Of a stretch of 35,289 nucleotides of DNA, positions 25,706 through 34,270 are shown one piece after another (within the stretch, counting starts at the first letter, position 1; each line of letters starts with the position of its first letter). This DNA comes from Deltaproteobacteria bacterium. GTDB taxonomy: Bacteria; Myxococcota_A; Polyangia; Polyangiales; Polyangiaceae. The notes beneath the pieces were generated by a model. It saw nothing but the letters and a program-made list of their open reading frames with translations. It was not told the origin of the DNA and searched no databases. Made by a program: the position numbers and the translations under genes. Location of the stretch: NCBI GenBank assembly GCA_016218915.1, contig JACRCQ010000078.1, positions 1-35,289 of the forward strand, read 5' to 3'.

Positions 25706-27136
25706 CTAGGCCCGCGGCTCTGCTACGGGGTGGACCGAGCTGCGACGTCGCATCCGGAGCGCGAGCAGGGCAAGCGCCAGATACCACGGTGCGCCCGACG
25801 TATCGCTGCTTGCTCGTCCAAGCGAGCAACCACCGGTGGAGCCGGACTTGGTCTCAGCAGCAGGCGCAGAGGAAGGCAGGAAGCACCAGCCGTTTTCCGT
25901 CGAGCACTGCGCGGGCTGCGGACAGGCAGGATTCTGTCCGCCGCACGCCTGCGTGCAGTAGGAGCCCGCGCTGTCGACCACGCACATGCCGTTGCGACAG
26001 TCGGAAGGCGCCTTGCAAGCCTGCGCAAAACCACCGCGCTGGAAGCACGCACCCTTGCCCTTGTCGCAGTACCAGTTCGCAGGGCATCCGGTGTCGTCCG
26101 AGCACCCCTGAGAGCAGTAGTAGGTCTGCTCGTTCTCGAACACGCACACGCCGGTCTGGCAGTCTTCGGCGACCTTGCAGGGCATGCCCGGCGAGCCCGG
26201 ACCTGTGAGCGTACCGCTGTCCACGCCGGCATCCACGCCGGCCTCGACGCCGGCATCCGGATCGCTCGGCAGTCCCTTGACCCAGGGGGCTGGCTCGTAG
26301 CCCCCTGCCTTGGCTGCCTGGAGCGCAACCTCCTTGATCCAGTCTGCCCAGGCATACACGCTGCCGTAGATCGGTGACGAGCACCCTGCGCCGCCGCGGG
26401 AGACCACGCCGATCACGCGCCCTTTGCTGTCGAGCGCAGGGCCACCGGAGTCGCCCTGGCAGATCCCGGTCTCGCCTTCCCACTCGTTGACCTGGTCAAT
26501 GTAGAAGCCGCCGCAATTGCCTGGTGCGCACGACACGGCCAGCCCTTCGCGCATGCGACGACGCCCAGCACCGCTGGTGTCATTGGTGTTGCCGTAGCCG
26601 ACCGCCTTGTAGATCTCACCGTCGGTGACCTCCAGATCCACTCGCGGGTTGAGCGGCAATGTCTCGGTGGGAGCGACGTTGTCCTTCAACCGCAGCAGCG
26701 CCACATCGTAGCCGCACACCAGATCGCTTCCGGGTGGCACGAACACCTCGGCGGCCTGCTTGAGACCGCTGAATCCGCCGGCAAACACGTCCGCCGCGAG
26801 CGTCACGTAGAAAGAGCTGAAGGAGTACGGCTCTCCGAACTTCGTCGTCTTGCAGTTGATCTGCTCGGACGTCGGCGCAGCCACGCAATGGTGCGCGGTC
26901 AGTACGAGGTTGGGGGCGATGAGCGTGCCGCTGCACATTCCCCCCGACGAAACCATCACGATCGCAACCACGGACTTGTCGACATCGTCGTTCACGCCCC
27001 CGGCGATCGACTGCCCAATCTGCGTCACACGCTCGGTGGTCGTCGGTCGATCGGGGCCGTTGTTTCCACACGAGACGCTTGCGAGGAGGCTGATTGCGAG
27101 GGTTGCATGGAAAGCGAAGCGAGGGACGTGGGCCAC
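25706..27136 (-). CDS. Trypsin-like serine protease with MYXO-CTERM-like tail
   Basis: A 476-aa exported S1-family protease. Signal peptide ends LLASVSC (possible lipid Cys23). The triad is visible: TAHHC (His), CGYDVALLRL (Asp) and QGDSGGPALD (Ser). After the protease domain come a repetitive linker AGVEAGVDAGVDSG and two disulfide-rich modules (CKVAEDCQTGVCV..., CKAPSDCRNGMCV...). The C-terminus is GGCSLGRAS, a hydrophobic stretch WYLALALLAL and RMRRRS, the tripartite Cys-hydrophobic-Arg layout of MYXO-CTERM sorting tails. Probably displayed at the cell surface. GTG start at 27136 with GGAGG 8 nt upstream. Confidence 0.93.
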   Translation of the reverse strand: MAHVPRFAFHATLAISLLASVSCGNNGPDRPTTTERVTQIGQSIAGGVNDDVDKSVVAIVMVSSGGMCSGTLIAPNLVLTAHHCVAAPTSEQINCKTTKFGEPYSFSSFYVTLAADVFAGGFSGLKQAAEVFVPPGSDLVCGYDVALLRLKDNVAPTETLPLNPRVDLEVTDGEIYKAVGYGNTNDTSGAGRRRMREGLAVSCAPGNCGGFYIDQVNEWEGETGICQGDSGGPALDSKGRVIGVVSRGGAGCSSPIYGSVYAWADWIKEVALQAAKAGGYEPAPWVKGLPSDPDAGVEAGVDAGVDSGTLTGPGSPGMPCKVAEDCQTGVCVFENEQTYYCSQGCSDDTGCPANWYCDKGKGACFQRGGFAQACKAPSDCRNGMCVVDSAGSYCTQACGGQNPACPQPAQCSTENGWCFLPSSAPAAETKSGSTGGCSLGRASSDTSGAPWYLALALLALRMRRRSSVHPVAEPRA

Positions 27137-27178
27137 GGGACACCTCCGGTGTCGAGGATGAAGAGCGGACGGAGCGGC

Positions 27179-27187
27179 ATTGTATCA
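27179..27187 (-). promoter_or_regulatory. Extended -10 of the serine protease gene
   Basis: TGATACAAT on the minus strand (TGA plus TACAAT), about 42 nt before the GTG at 27136. It would give a leader that contains the GGAGG ribosome-binding site. No -35 consensus is obvious. Confidence 0.45.
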
Positions 27188-27345
27188 CCCGAGGCAGCAT
27201 CGCGGCTTCGCGGCACACGGGTTTCTCTGTGGAAGGAACCCTGTGCTGGCGCTGCACAACCGGGGGAAGGGGTCCCGCTTGACCCGACCGACCTGAAAGC
27301 GGAAGATGCGCCTCCTCGGAACCTCCCGAAAAAGGAGCGAAGGAC

Positions 27346-28311
27346 ATGAGCGGTTACCGGCTTTCTCGCATCTTTGCTTCTGGCCTCGTGGGTGCTGTCG
27401 TCAGCGCCTTGGTCTTGACCTCGGCGTCCGCGCGCGCCCAGGACGACGAACCCAAGGGCGAATCCAAGAGTGAGACGAAGAGCGAAGCCAAGGGCGAAGC
27501 CAAGACCGACGGCTCCGTGAGCCTGTCCACCAAGGGCAAGGCCTTGAGCAGCACCACCGAGGCGGACAGCGATCACGCGATGTACGTGGGAGCTTTCGCG
27601 GTCGGCTATCTCGGCGCCGCCGACATCCCGTTCGTCAATGCTGCCAGCGTGGCCTACCCCCAGAACGGCGGCGTGCTCACGATGACCGCTGAGCCAGCCG
27701 TGGTGAACGCGCCTGTGATCGGCATGCGCTACTGGCTCAGCGACCTTATCGGCATCGATGCGGGCTTTGGACTGGCGACCTACAGCGCCAGCGTCACGCA
27801 ACACTACGCGGTGCTCAACGGACAGTCGGCTGGATACGAAACCGACGTGAAGACGACAGCGCCGAGCTCGCTTGGAATGCTGCTGCACGCTGGCGTGCCG
27901 CTTGCCCTGCACGCCGAGAAGCACTGGGTATTCGAAGTCATCCCTGAGATCAACTTTGGATTCTCCAGCGGAACGCGCAAGTACGAAGCAGGATTCGTGG
28001 ACCCTGCGGCTCAGCCGCCGATCCTGCGCAACGACGTCAAGCTCAGCGGCATGAGATTCGACATCGGCGCCCGCGTCGGGACCGAGATCCACTTCGGGTT
28101 CATCGGCGTGCCCAACCTTGCCCTGCAGGCTGGCGTCGGGCTCTACCTGCAAATGCTCTCCTTCAAGGCCAAGGGCGGCGGCAATCCGGATCCCAATGGA
28201 GCCACCCCGGACACCAGCTACTCGGGCTCCTCCACCACGATCAGCACCAGCGTGCTCGACTCGCCCTGGTCGATCTTCACCAAGAGCGTAGCCGCGCTTT
28301 ATTATTTCTGA
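27346..28311 (+). CDS. Outer-membrane beta-barrel protein
   Basis: A 321-aa protein with a cleavable signal (ending SASARAQ). A charged stretch with a repeated K-S-E/G-E-x-K pattern (KGESKSETKSEAKGEAK) follows, then an OmpA/OmpW-like barrel of alternating strands: AMYVGAFAVGYLGAA, IGMRYWLSDLIGIDAGFGLA, SSLGMLLHAGVPLAL, HWVFEVIPEINFGFSS, MRFDIGARVGTEIHFGF, LALQAGVGLYLQML. It ends in AALYYF, a classic C-terminal aromatic BAM-recognition signal. AAGGAGCGAAGGAC directly precedes the ATG. The start is clear. Specific role unknown. Confidence 0.88.
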   Translation: MSGYRLSRIFASGLVGAVVSALVLTSASARAQDDEPKGESKSETKSEAKGEAKTDGSVSLSTKGKALSSTTEADSDHAMYVGAFAVGYLGAADIPFVNAASVAYPQNGGVLTMTAEPAVVNAPVIGMRYWLSDLIGIDAGFGLATYSASVTQHYAVLNGQSAGYETDVKTTAPSSLGMLLHAGVPLALHAEKHWVFEVIPEINFGFSSGTRKYEAGFVDPAAQPPILRNDVKLSGMRFDIGARVGTEIHFGFIGVPNLALQAGVGLYLQMLSFKAKGGGNPDPNGATPDTSYSGSSTTISTSVLDSPWSIFTKSVAALYYF

Positions 28312-28318
28312 GACGCGC

Positions 28319-28324
28319 TACAAT
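28319..28324 (+). promoter_or_regulatory. -10 element upstream of the Gly-rich lipoprotein
   Basis: TACAAT preceded by CGC, 48 nt before the ATG at 28373 and just after the stop of the barrel gene. A GGGAGG ribosome-binding site lies in the resulting leader. Confidence 0.45.
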
Positions 28325-28372
28325 GGTGGATCGGAACGCCGGTCCACCACTTCGCTGTTCCGGGAGGTGCTC

Positions 28373-28819
28373 ATGCCGCGGATCGCAACCTCGCTGCTCT
28401 TGATGGTATCGCTCTGCGGGCTGTCGCTCAGCTGCGGAAGCGGGGGATCGAGCTCGCTTCCGCCGTTCCCCGGCGACTCCCCTCGCATCAGCGGCGATCA
28501 ACCTTCAGGCGCCGGATTGGATCCGTTCGTGCCCGGAGGGGATCTGCCCGGCTCCCCAAGCGAGGATCCGGGAGACAACCTGGGCTTTGGCGGATTCGGC
28601 GGCCAAGGCGAGGGCGGCGGCCCAGGCGAGGGCGGTGGCGGCCATGGGGGCCAAGGCGGCAGCGGCGGCTCGGGGCAAGGCGGGTCGGTGCAGCACGACA
28701 GCGGTGCCGGAGGCTCAGGCGGCGGCGACGCCGGCTCGATTTGCAGCCAGTGCCTTGCGGCCTGCGCTGACGCGGGCATGTCGGACTGTGCGAAGCTCTG
28801 CGGCGACTACTGCCAGTAG
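28373..28819 (+). CDS. Gly-rich lipoprotein with C-terminal Cys motif
   Basis: A 148-aa lipoprotein: signal ending GLSLSC, then a long low-complexity region of GFGGQGEGGGPGEGGGGHGG type (about 65-115). The last 28 residues have five cysteines (ICSQCLAACADAGMSDCAKL, CGDYC). The tether makes up most of the protein, and the small Cys-rich knot at the end is the only likely folded part. The ATG at 28373 is preferred over a GTG at 28367 because GGGAGG ends just before it. Function unknown. Confidence 0.78.
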   Translation: MPRIATSLLLMVSLCGLSLSCGSGGSSSLPPFPGDSPRISGDQPSGAGLDPFVPGGDLPGSPSEDPGDNLGFGGFGGQGEGGGPGEGGGGHGGQGGSGGSGQGGSVQHDSGAGGSGGGDAGSICSQCLAACADAGMSDCAKLCGDYCQ

Positions 28820-28829
28820 CTCCGCGCGC

Positions 28830-29780
28830 TCAATCCCCGAGCGCGATCGAGATCGGCCCAGGCCGCACCTTTTCCCACGAAAATCGGCTGATCAGCTCGC
28901 GCGGCTCGATGCGCTCCTCAGGGCCTGCGAGCCCGAGCGCGTGCGCCATCCTCGCCACCAGCCACCTCGGATCTCGCCCTTCTTCGCGATGGTGACGCAC
29001 CGCCACGCCGTGGGCTCGCTTGGCGAGCCTGGTTCCATCCTCGGATACCACCAGCGGCGCATGCGCCCACGCCGGCGGCTGGGCTCCGAGTAGCATGGCG
29101 ATCAGGGCCTGCCGGGCCGACGACGACCACAGATCCGCTCCGCGCACCACTTCGGTGATCCCCATCTCGAGGTCGTCGACCACGACCGCAAGCTGGTAGG
29201 CGAACAGCCCGTCCCCTCGCCGCAACACGAAGTCCCCGGTTTCGCTTGCCACGTCCACCTCGCGCGCGCCTTGTACCGCATCCTGGACGCGGACGATCCC
29301 TTGGGGCACGGCGAGACGGGTTGCGGGGGTCCTGCGGAAGGTGCGCGAGGGCCCGACGATCTTGCGGCAGCGACCCGAGTAGATCGGCCCTTCCTCGCCC
29401 GGATGCGGAGCGCTCGCTTCACGCGAGATCTCGGCGCGCGAGCAATCGCACTCGTAGGTGTACCCTTGCTTGCGAAGCTGCGTGAGCGCCTGCTCGTAGT
29501 GGCTCGTGCGGGCGCTCTGCACGTACGGCCCGAAGTCTCCGCCCACGTCCGGCCCTTCGTCCCAATCGAATCCGAGCCAGCGCAGGTCGTCGAGAATTCG
29601 CTCTGCCGATCCTTCGACCACGCGCGGAGTGTCGAGGTCTTCCATGCGAAGCACGAGCCGGCCGCCTGAGGCGCGGGCCGCAAGCCAGGCGCACAGCGCA
29701 GTGCATGCGCCGCCCAGGTGCAGGTCCCCGGTGGGGGAGGGGGCGAATCGTCCTCGGTAGCCGGCCATCCTCTGATGCAT
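28830..29780 (-). CDS. gluQ: Glutamyl-Q tRNA(Asp) synthetase
   Basis: A 316-aa GluQRS enzyme that attaches glutamate to queuosine in tRNA(Asp). It is a truncated GluRS: the class I catalytic core without an anticodon-binding domain. FAPSPTGDLHLGG is the HIGH-type motif; EDGTRLAKR is the KMSKS-type motif. The zinc-site region is CDCSRAEIS...YSGRCR. LRMEDLDTPR is the conserved substrate loop. The first ATG at 29780 abuts GGAGGT too closely; the ATG at 29768 (MAGYRGRF) is an alternative. The start region abuts or overlaps the proposed start of the divergent membrane protein. Confidence 0.93.
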   Translation of the reverse strand: MHQRMAGYRGRFAPSPTGDLHLGGACTALCAWLAARASGGRLVLRMEDLDTPRVVEGSAERILDDLRWLGFDWDEGPDVGGDFGPYVQSARTSHYEQALTQLRKQGYTYECDCSRAEISREASAPHPGEEGPIYSGRCRKIVGPSRTFRRTPATRLAVPQGIVRVQDAVQGAREVDVASETGDFVLRRGDGLFAYQLAVVVDDLEMGITEVVRGADLWSSSARQALIAMLLGAQPPAWAHAPLVVSEDGTRLAKRAHGVAVRHHREEGRDPRWLVARMAHALGLAGPEERIEPRELISRFSWEKVRPGPISIALGD

Positions 29781-31478
29781 ACCTCCAGCTCGCGGCCGGT
29801 TCCAGAGCTGCCCGCACGGTCAGGTCTCGTGCTAGACACGACTCCAGCAACATCGGACCTGGACCGCAGCGACGTGACCCGAAACTGGCAGAGCTGGCCC
29901 CGCGAGCTGGGACGAAAGGCGATCGGTTCGCCGCTCGCGTCGCTCCTGGTGCTCACGGCGATCGCCGTCTGCTTCTACGTCGTCGCCTATCCCTTCCTGG
30001 TGGTGCGCTACCCGCCCATCACCGATCTGCCCTTCCACGGCGCGTCCACGTCGATCTTCCGCCACTACTTCGATCGCAGCTGGCACTTTCGCGAGCAGTT
30101 CTCCTTCCACCTGCTGCAGGTGCCGTACTGGACCCAGTACACGCTCGGCGCAGTGTTCGCCTTGTTCATGTCGATCGTCTCCGCCACCAAGGCCTCTGCG
30201 ATCGTGATGCTTGCGCTGCTGCCCGCCGGCCTGGCGGTGATGTTCCACGGCATGCGCAAGAGCCCCCTGCTCGGGCTGCTGGCCTTGCCCCTGGTGTGGA
30301 ACACGCTCACGCACTGGGGCTTCCTGAGCTTCATGGGGGCGATCGGGCTGTTCGCCATGGTGATCGGCCTGACGCTGATGGTGCTCGATCGTCCTACGCG
30401 GCAGCGGCAGGTTGCGTTGGCGGTGGTGCTCTTGCTGGTGTACGCCACGCACATCTTCCGCTTTCCGTTCGCGCTGGCGGCTGTGGTGGGCACCACGCTG
30501 ATGATGCTGCCGGCCACGCGCCGCTGGAAGCCGGTGCTCTTGCCACTGGTCCCCTCGCTCGTCGCCCTGGGCGTGTGGCTCGTGGTCCGTGAGAAGGAGC
30601 TGTCCACCCAGGCGATGGCGCCCTTGAAGCTGCACTGGGATCGTCTCGCGCAGATCGACGGCTTCCTGTTCAACGGATTCGTGGGACCGGAGGAGCGCGC
30701 CCTCGCGCACCGAACGTACTGGGTGTGCGCCGCCGTGGCAGCGATCAACTTCGTGAGCTTCTTCGTGGAGCGCAGGTGGCGCGGCCTCAAGAGCCGCGAT
30801 GCGTGGTGGATCGTGGGCTCGCACGTCTCGGTGTTGTGCGTGACCCTGGTGTTCTTCGCGATGTACCTGGCTCTGCCGATGGAGATCGGCATCTGGTGGT
30901 ACGTCTACCCGCGCGAGATCGTGATCGCGATTCTGATCGGAATCGGCCTGGTCCCAGACCTGCCCAAGCCGTCCTGGGCCAAGGTGCCAGCGCTCGCCGC
31001 CATCAGCTTCGTGACCATCTCGCAGGCGTTCTTCGTGGCAAAGAGCTTTGCCGCCTTCGACACGGCGACCGAGGACTTCGACCGCATCATCCAGCAGATC
31101 CCCAAGGCTCCGAAGCTCGGGTACATGGTGTTTGACCACCAGGGCTCGAACCGTTCCACGACGCCCTTCATCCACCTGCCGGCCTGGGTGCAGGCCACGC
31201 GGGGCGGATGGCTCTCCTTCCACTTCGTGGGGTGGGGCGCGAACCCGATCCAGTACCGCAAGGCAAGCGCGGACGTGCCGCCGCCGACGCCGATCCGCTT
31301 CGAGTGGATGCCAGAGCACTTCGACGTCGCGACGCGCGGCAAGTTCTTCGACTGGTTCCTGGTCCGGAGCGTCTATTCGCCTGAACCGAGGTTCAAGGTC
31401 GACAGCACGATCCGGCTGGTCGATCACATGGGTACCTGGTGGCTGTTCCATCGCGAGTCTGCGCCCGCGAAGCCTTGA
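29775..31478 (+). CDS. Polytopic membrane protein, possible GT-C-like
   Basis: About 567 aa with ten or so hydrophobic spans (for example SLLVLTAIAVCFYVVAYPFL, ASAIVMLALLPAGLAVMF, GAIGLFAMVIGLTLMVL, VALAVVLLLVYATHIF, HVSVLCVTLVFFAMYLALPM). The first extracytoplasmic loop reads YPPITDLPFHGASTSIFRHY; an acidic residue there next to Pro-x-His is reminiscent of GT-C glycosyltransferases that use polyprenyl-phosphate sugars, but no family is recognised. A soluble C-terminal domain follows the last span. The start is uncertain: ATG 29775 collides with gluQ; GTGs at 29829 and 29874 are in frame and the latter lies after a TGCTAGACA -10-like site. It is followed 48 bp later by the GT2-CapK fusion. 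Confidence 0.8.
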   Translation: MHTSSSRPVPELPARSGLVLDTTPATSDLDRSDVTRNWQSWPRELGRKAIGSPLASLLVLTAIAVCFYVVAYPFLVVRYPPITDLPFHGASTSIFRHYFDRSWHFREQFSFHLLQVPYWTQYTLGAVFALFMSIVSATKASAIVMLALLPAGLAVMFHGMRKSPLLGLLALPLVWNTLTHWGFLSFMGAIGLFAMVIGLTLMVLDRPTRQRQVALAVVLLLVYATHIFRFPFALAAVVGTTLMMLPATRRWKPVLLPLVPSLVALGVWLVVREKELSTQAMAPLKLHWDRLAQIDGFLFNGFVGPEERALAHRTYWVCAAVAAINFVSFFVERRWRGLKSRDAWWIVGSHVSVLCVTLVFFAMYLALPMEIGIWWYVYPREIVIAILIGIGLVPDLPKPSWAKVPALAAISFVTISQAFFVAKSFAAFDTATEDFDRIIQQIPKAPKLGYMVFDHQGSNRSTTPFIHLPAWVQATRGGWLSFHFVGWGANPIQYRKASADVPPPTPIRFEWMPEHFDVATRGKFFDWFLVRSVYSPEPRFKVDSTIRLVDHMGTWWLFHRESAPAKP

Positions 31479-31486
31479 GCCGCGTC

Positions 31487-31516
31487 TTGGAGCTTGAGGC
31501 CCGCTCGTGCTAACAC
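31487..31516 (+). promoter_or_regulatory. Promoter-like pair before the GT2-CapK gene
   Basis: TTGGAG (31487-31492), an 18-bp spacer ending in TGC, then TAACAC (31511-31516), 10 nt before the ATG at 31527. No ribosome-binding site is seen. It suggests an internal, possibly leaderless promoter in addition to read-through from the membrane-protein gene. Confidence 0.4.
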
Positions 31517-31526
31517 GCCCCCCAAC

Positions 31527-33734
31527 ATGAGTGACAGCGTCCAACCCATCCTTTCGGTCATTGCTCCTTGCTACAACGAGGAATTCAACGTCCCGGAGCT
31601 CACCGAGCGCGTGCTGCGAACGTTCGAGCGCGGCAACCTTGCAGGCGAGCTGATTCTTGTGGACGACGGGAGCAAGGACGGCACGCGCAAGGCGATCGAG
31701 GAGCAGATGGCCAAGCACCCGGGCCGAGTGGTGGGGTGCTTTCACGCACGAAACGGTGGCATCGCGGCCGGATGGAAGACCGGCACGGCAGCCGCGCGTG
31801 GAGCCTATGTCTGCGTCATCGATGCCGACCTGCAGTACCAGCCTGAAGACATCCTGCGGCTTTTCCGAACGATGATCGAGTCGAGCGTGGACGTCTGCCA
31901 GGGCTGGCGCAGCGCAGTCTCTCGTATCCGCGACAAGCGTTACCACCTGAGCCGCGGCCTGAACTTCCTGCTCAACAGCGCATTCGGCATGAACCTGCAG
32001 GACAACAAGAGCGGCTTCGTGGTCTGCTCGCGCGAGGTCATGCAGGACCTGCTCTCGTACGAGGGCAACTACGACTACTGGCAGTCGTTCATCATGGTCG
32101 CGGCCCATTCCAAGGGCTACACGTACAAGGAGGTCGAGACGCTGTTCGAGAACCGACGACAGGGAGTCTCGTTCCTGGACGGCGCGGCCTACAGCACCTC
32201 GGCCAAGGCTTTCATCGAGATCGGCAAGGCCCTTTGGGAGTACCGCATCCACCCGGCCGTGCCCGACATCGCTACCCACTACCTGCGCCGGCATCCGGTG
32301 GTCGATCGCACGCCTAAGCGCACACCGGTGCGCGATTTGGAGTGGCGCGCCTTCATGTCGGTCTTCAACCAGACCCACTGGGTCATCACCAAAGACGTCG
32401 AGCACTACTACGACTCGCTCAACAAGACCCAGTGGCTCACCCAGGACCAGATGCGCGAGCTGCAGGACGAGAAGCTCCGCAGGTTGATCCGTCACGCCTA
32501 CAGGAACGTGCCCTACTACCGCGGCCGCATGCAGGAAGCCGGGCTGCACCCGGACGACATCCGCACCCAGGACGACCTGCAGAAGCTGCCGCTGTTGGGC
32601 AAGGACGACGTGCGGGCGCATCTGCACTTCGACATCATGTCGGAGAACCACAACAAGGACGAGATCCTGCGCATCACCACCAGCGGCTCCACCGGCGAGC
32701 CGTTCGTGTGCTACGCGGACCGCGCCCAGCTCGAGTTCCGCTGGGCTGCCACCCTGCGCTCCCAGGAATGGAGCGGGTATCGCTTCGGCGATCCGTGCGT
32801 GCGCCTGTGGCACCAGACGCTCGGCATGAGCAAGTCCCAGGTCTGGAAGGAGAAGGCCGACGCGGCGTTCCTTCGGCGCAAGTTCATCCCGGTCTTCGAG
32901 ATGAAGGACGAGACGCTCGCGTCGATCGTGCGTGAGATGTCCGACTGGAAGCCGACCCTGGTCGACGGCTATGCCGAGGCGCTCAACCTGATCGGCGAGT
33001 ACATCCGCTCGCACGGCGGCATCGACAACCGTCCCCTGGCTGTCATGTCGAGCGCGCAGATGCTCCCGGCCTCGAGCCGCAAGGTCATCGAGGAAGCCTT
33101 TGGCTGCAAGGTCTACGACAAGTACGGCGGCCGCGAGTTCTCCGGGATCGCCTACGAATGCGAGGCTCACAAGGGACACCACGTGGTGGGCGAAGGCTTC
33201 ATCGTGGAGGTGCTGCGCGACGGGCGCCCTGCGAAGCCGGGAGAGATCGGCGAGGTGGTCATCACCGACCTCAACAACTTCTGCATGCCCTTCATCCGCT
33301 ATCGCATCGGCGACCTGGCCGAAGCCATGGACAACTCGCAGCCCTGCGAGTGCGGGCGCGGGCTGCCGCGCATCGGCAACATCGAAGGGCGTGTGCAGTC
33401 GATCATCCAGGGCACGGATGGCCGCTACCTGCCCGGGACGTTCTTTGCCCACTATCTCAAGGACTTCGACCACGCCTTCAAGCTCTACCAGGTCGTGCAG
33501 GAGCGTCCGGGCGCCATGACGTTCAAGGTGGTCAAGGGGTCGCGCTACTCCGACGACGTGCTGCAGGAAGTGCTTCGGACCTTCCGCTCGTTCCTCGGCG
33601 AAGACATGACCATCGAGCCGGAGTTCGTGGAGAACATCGAGATGGTCCGCACCGGCAAGCGCCTTGCCAGCGTCTCGCGGATCCCCATCGACTTCCAGAA
33701 GAACGCGCCCAAGAACAATCCCTCTCGCTCCTGA
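31527..33734 (+). CDS. GT2 glycosyltransferase fused to CapK/PaaK-like adenylate-forming domain
   Basis: A 735-aa two-domain protein. Residues 8-230 are a GT2 enzyme like the polyprenyl-phosphate sugar synthases (DPM1 type): SVIAPCYNEE (10-19), LVDDGSKDGT (44-53), the metal-binding DAD at 99-101 in VIDADLQYQPED, and ENRRQGVSFL at 208-217. Residues about 300-735 are a CapK/PaaK-like acyl-adenylate-forming enzyme: IRHAYRNVPYYRGRM (321-335), P-loop TTSGSTGEP (384-392), YGGRE (533-537), YRIGD (592-596), CECGRGLPRI (607-616) and a C-terminal GKR lysine (711). All key motifs of both halves look intact. CapK proteins belong to capsule or polysaccharide pathways. With the membrane protein upstream this suggests envelope glycan assembly with an acyl or aromatic modification; the substrates are unknown. 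Confidence 0.93.
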   Translation: MSDSVQPILSVIAPCYNEEFNVPELTERVLRTFERGNLAGELILVDDGSKDGTRKAIEEQMAKHPGRVVGCFHARNGGIAAGWKTGTAAARGAYVCVIDADLQYQPEDILRLFRTMIESSVDVCQGWRSAVSRIRDKRYHLSRGLNFLLNSAFGMNLQDNKSGFVVCSREVMQDLLSYEGNYDYWQSFIMVAAHSKGYTYKEVETLFENRRQGVSFLDGAAYSTSAKAFIEIGKALWEYRIHPAVPDIATHYLRRHPVVDRTPKRTPVRDLEWRAFMSVFNQTHWVITKDVEHYYDSLNKTQWLTQDQMRELQDEKLRRLIRHAYRNVPYYRGRMQEAGLHPDDIRTQDDLQKLPLLGKDDVRAHLHFDIMSENHNKDEILRITTSGSTGEPFVCYADRAQLEFRWAATLRSQEWSGYRFGDPCVRLWHQTLGMSKSQVWKEKADAAFLRRKFIPVFEMKDETLASIVREMSDWKPTLVDGYAEALNLIGEYIRSHGGIDNRPLAVMSSAQMLPASSRKVIEEAFGCKVYDKYGGREFSGIAYECEAHKGHHVVGEGFIVEVLRDGRPAKPGEIGEVVITDLNNFCMPFIRYRIGDLAEAMDNSQPCECGRGLPRIGNIEGRVQSIIQGTDGRYLPGTFFAHYLKDFDHAFKLYQVVQERPGAMTFKVVKGSRYSDDVLQEVLRTFRSFLGEDMTIEPEFVENIEMVRTGKRLASVSRIPIDFQKNAPKNNPSRS

Positions 33735-33759
33735 TCGTGGAGCCGCGGTTCATGGAGAT

Positions 33760-34095
33760 GGAGATCCATCGATAGGGGCGCGAGCGATCCGTCGATCGGC
33801 GCGACATCCATCGATCGGCGCGAGGTCATCCATCGGCGCGACATCCATCGATCGGCGTGAGCGATCCGTCGATCGGCGCGACATCCATCGATCGGCGCGT
33901 GGTCATCCATCGGCGCGAGATCCATCGATCGGCGCGTGGTCATCCATCGGCGCGTGGTCATCCATCGGCGCGAGATCCCTCGATCGGCGCGTGCGATCCG
34001 TCGATCGGCGCGACATCCATCGATCGGCGCGAGGTCATCCATCGGCGCGAGGTCATCCATCGGCGCGACATCCATCGATTGGCGCGTGATCGATC
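33760..34095. repeat. Mixed tandem array of 18-, 19- and 21-bp units
   Basis: About 17 head-to-tail units, nearly all ending CGGCGCG. Three types alternate: 19 bp (ACATCCATCGATCGGCGCG), 18 bp (AGGTCATCCATCGGCGCG) and 21 bp (the same end with AGCGATCCGTCGAT before it). Because unit lengths differ, the long reading frames seen on both strands are products of the repetition and are not real genes. It begins about 25 bp after the GT2-CapK stop and ends directly at the left REP element. Confidence 0.85.
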
Positions 34096-34098
34096 GAT

Positions 34099-34169
34099 AG
34101 ATCCGCCGGCTGAAGGGCCGGCGGCTGATGCAAGTCCGCTGCCGGTTAGCCAAGCCCCATCCGGGGCTT
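34099..34169 (+). repeat. REP-like double hairpin, left
   Basis: First stem CCGCCGGC (34103-34110) with GCCGGCGG (34117-34124), loop of 6 nt; second stem AAGCCCC (34152-34158) with GGGGCTT (34163-34169), loop ATCC. The sequence between (TGATGCAAGTCCG, CCGGTTAGCC) is shared with the right copy. Confidence 0.85.
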
Positions 34170-34210
34170 CGTTCTGAGTCAGATTTGAACGAGCGTGGAG
34201 GTCGGGGTCG

Positions 34211-34264
34211 ATGGCGGGGCATGGCGGGGCATGGCGGGGCGAATGGCGGGGCGTATGGCGGGAC
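34211..34264. repeat. Five-copy 10-bp repeat inside the RAYT locus
   Basis: ATGGCGGGGC three times in a row (34211-34240), then two more with 2-bp gaps (34243-34252, and 34255-34264 ending GGGAC). Lies just downstream of the transposase stop on the minus strand. Confidence 0.8.
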
Positions 34265-34270
34265 AATTGC

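Noticed and set aside
29832..33473. Minus-strand frame of more than 1200 codons
   Set aside because: Lies antisense to the membrane protein and the GT2-CapK fusion; composition is Arg/His-rich shadow sequence with no domains.
33545..34222. Minus-strand frame with MDVAPMDDLAPMDDLAP-type repeats
   Set aside because: Produced by the 18/19/21-bp DNA array; the repeat lengths are mixed and no start signals exist.
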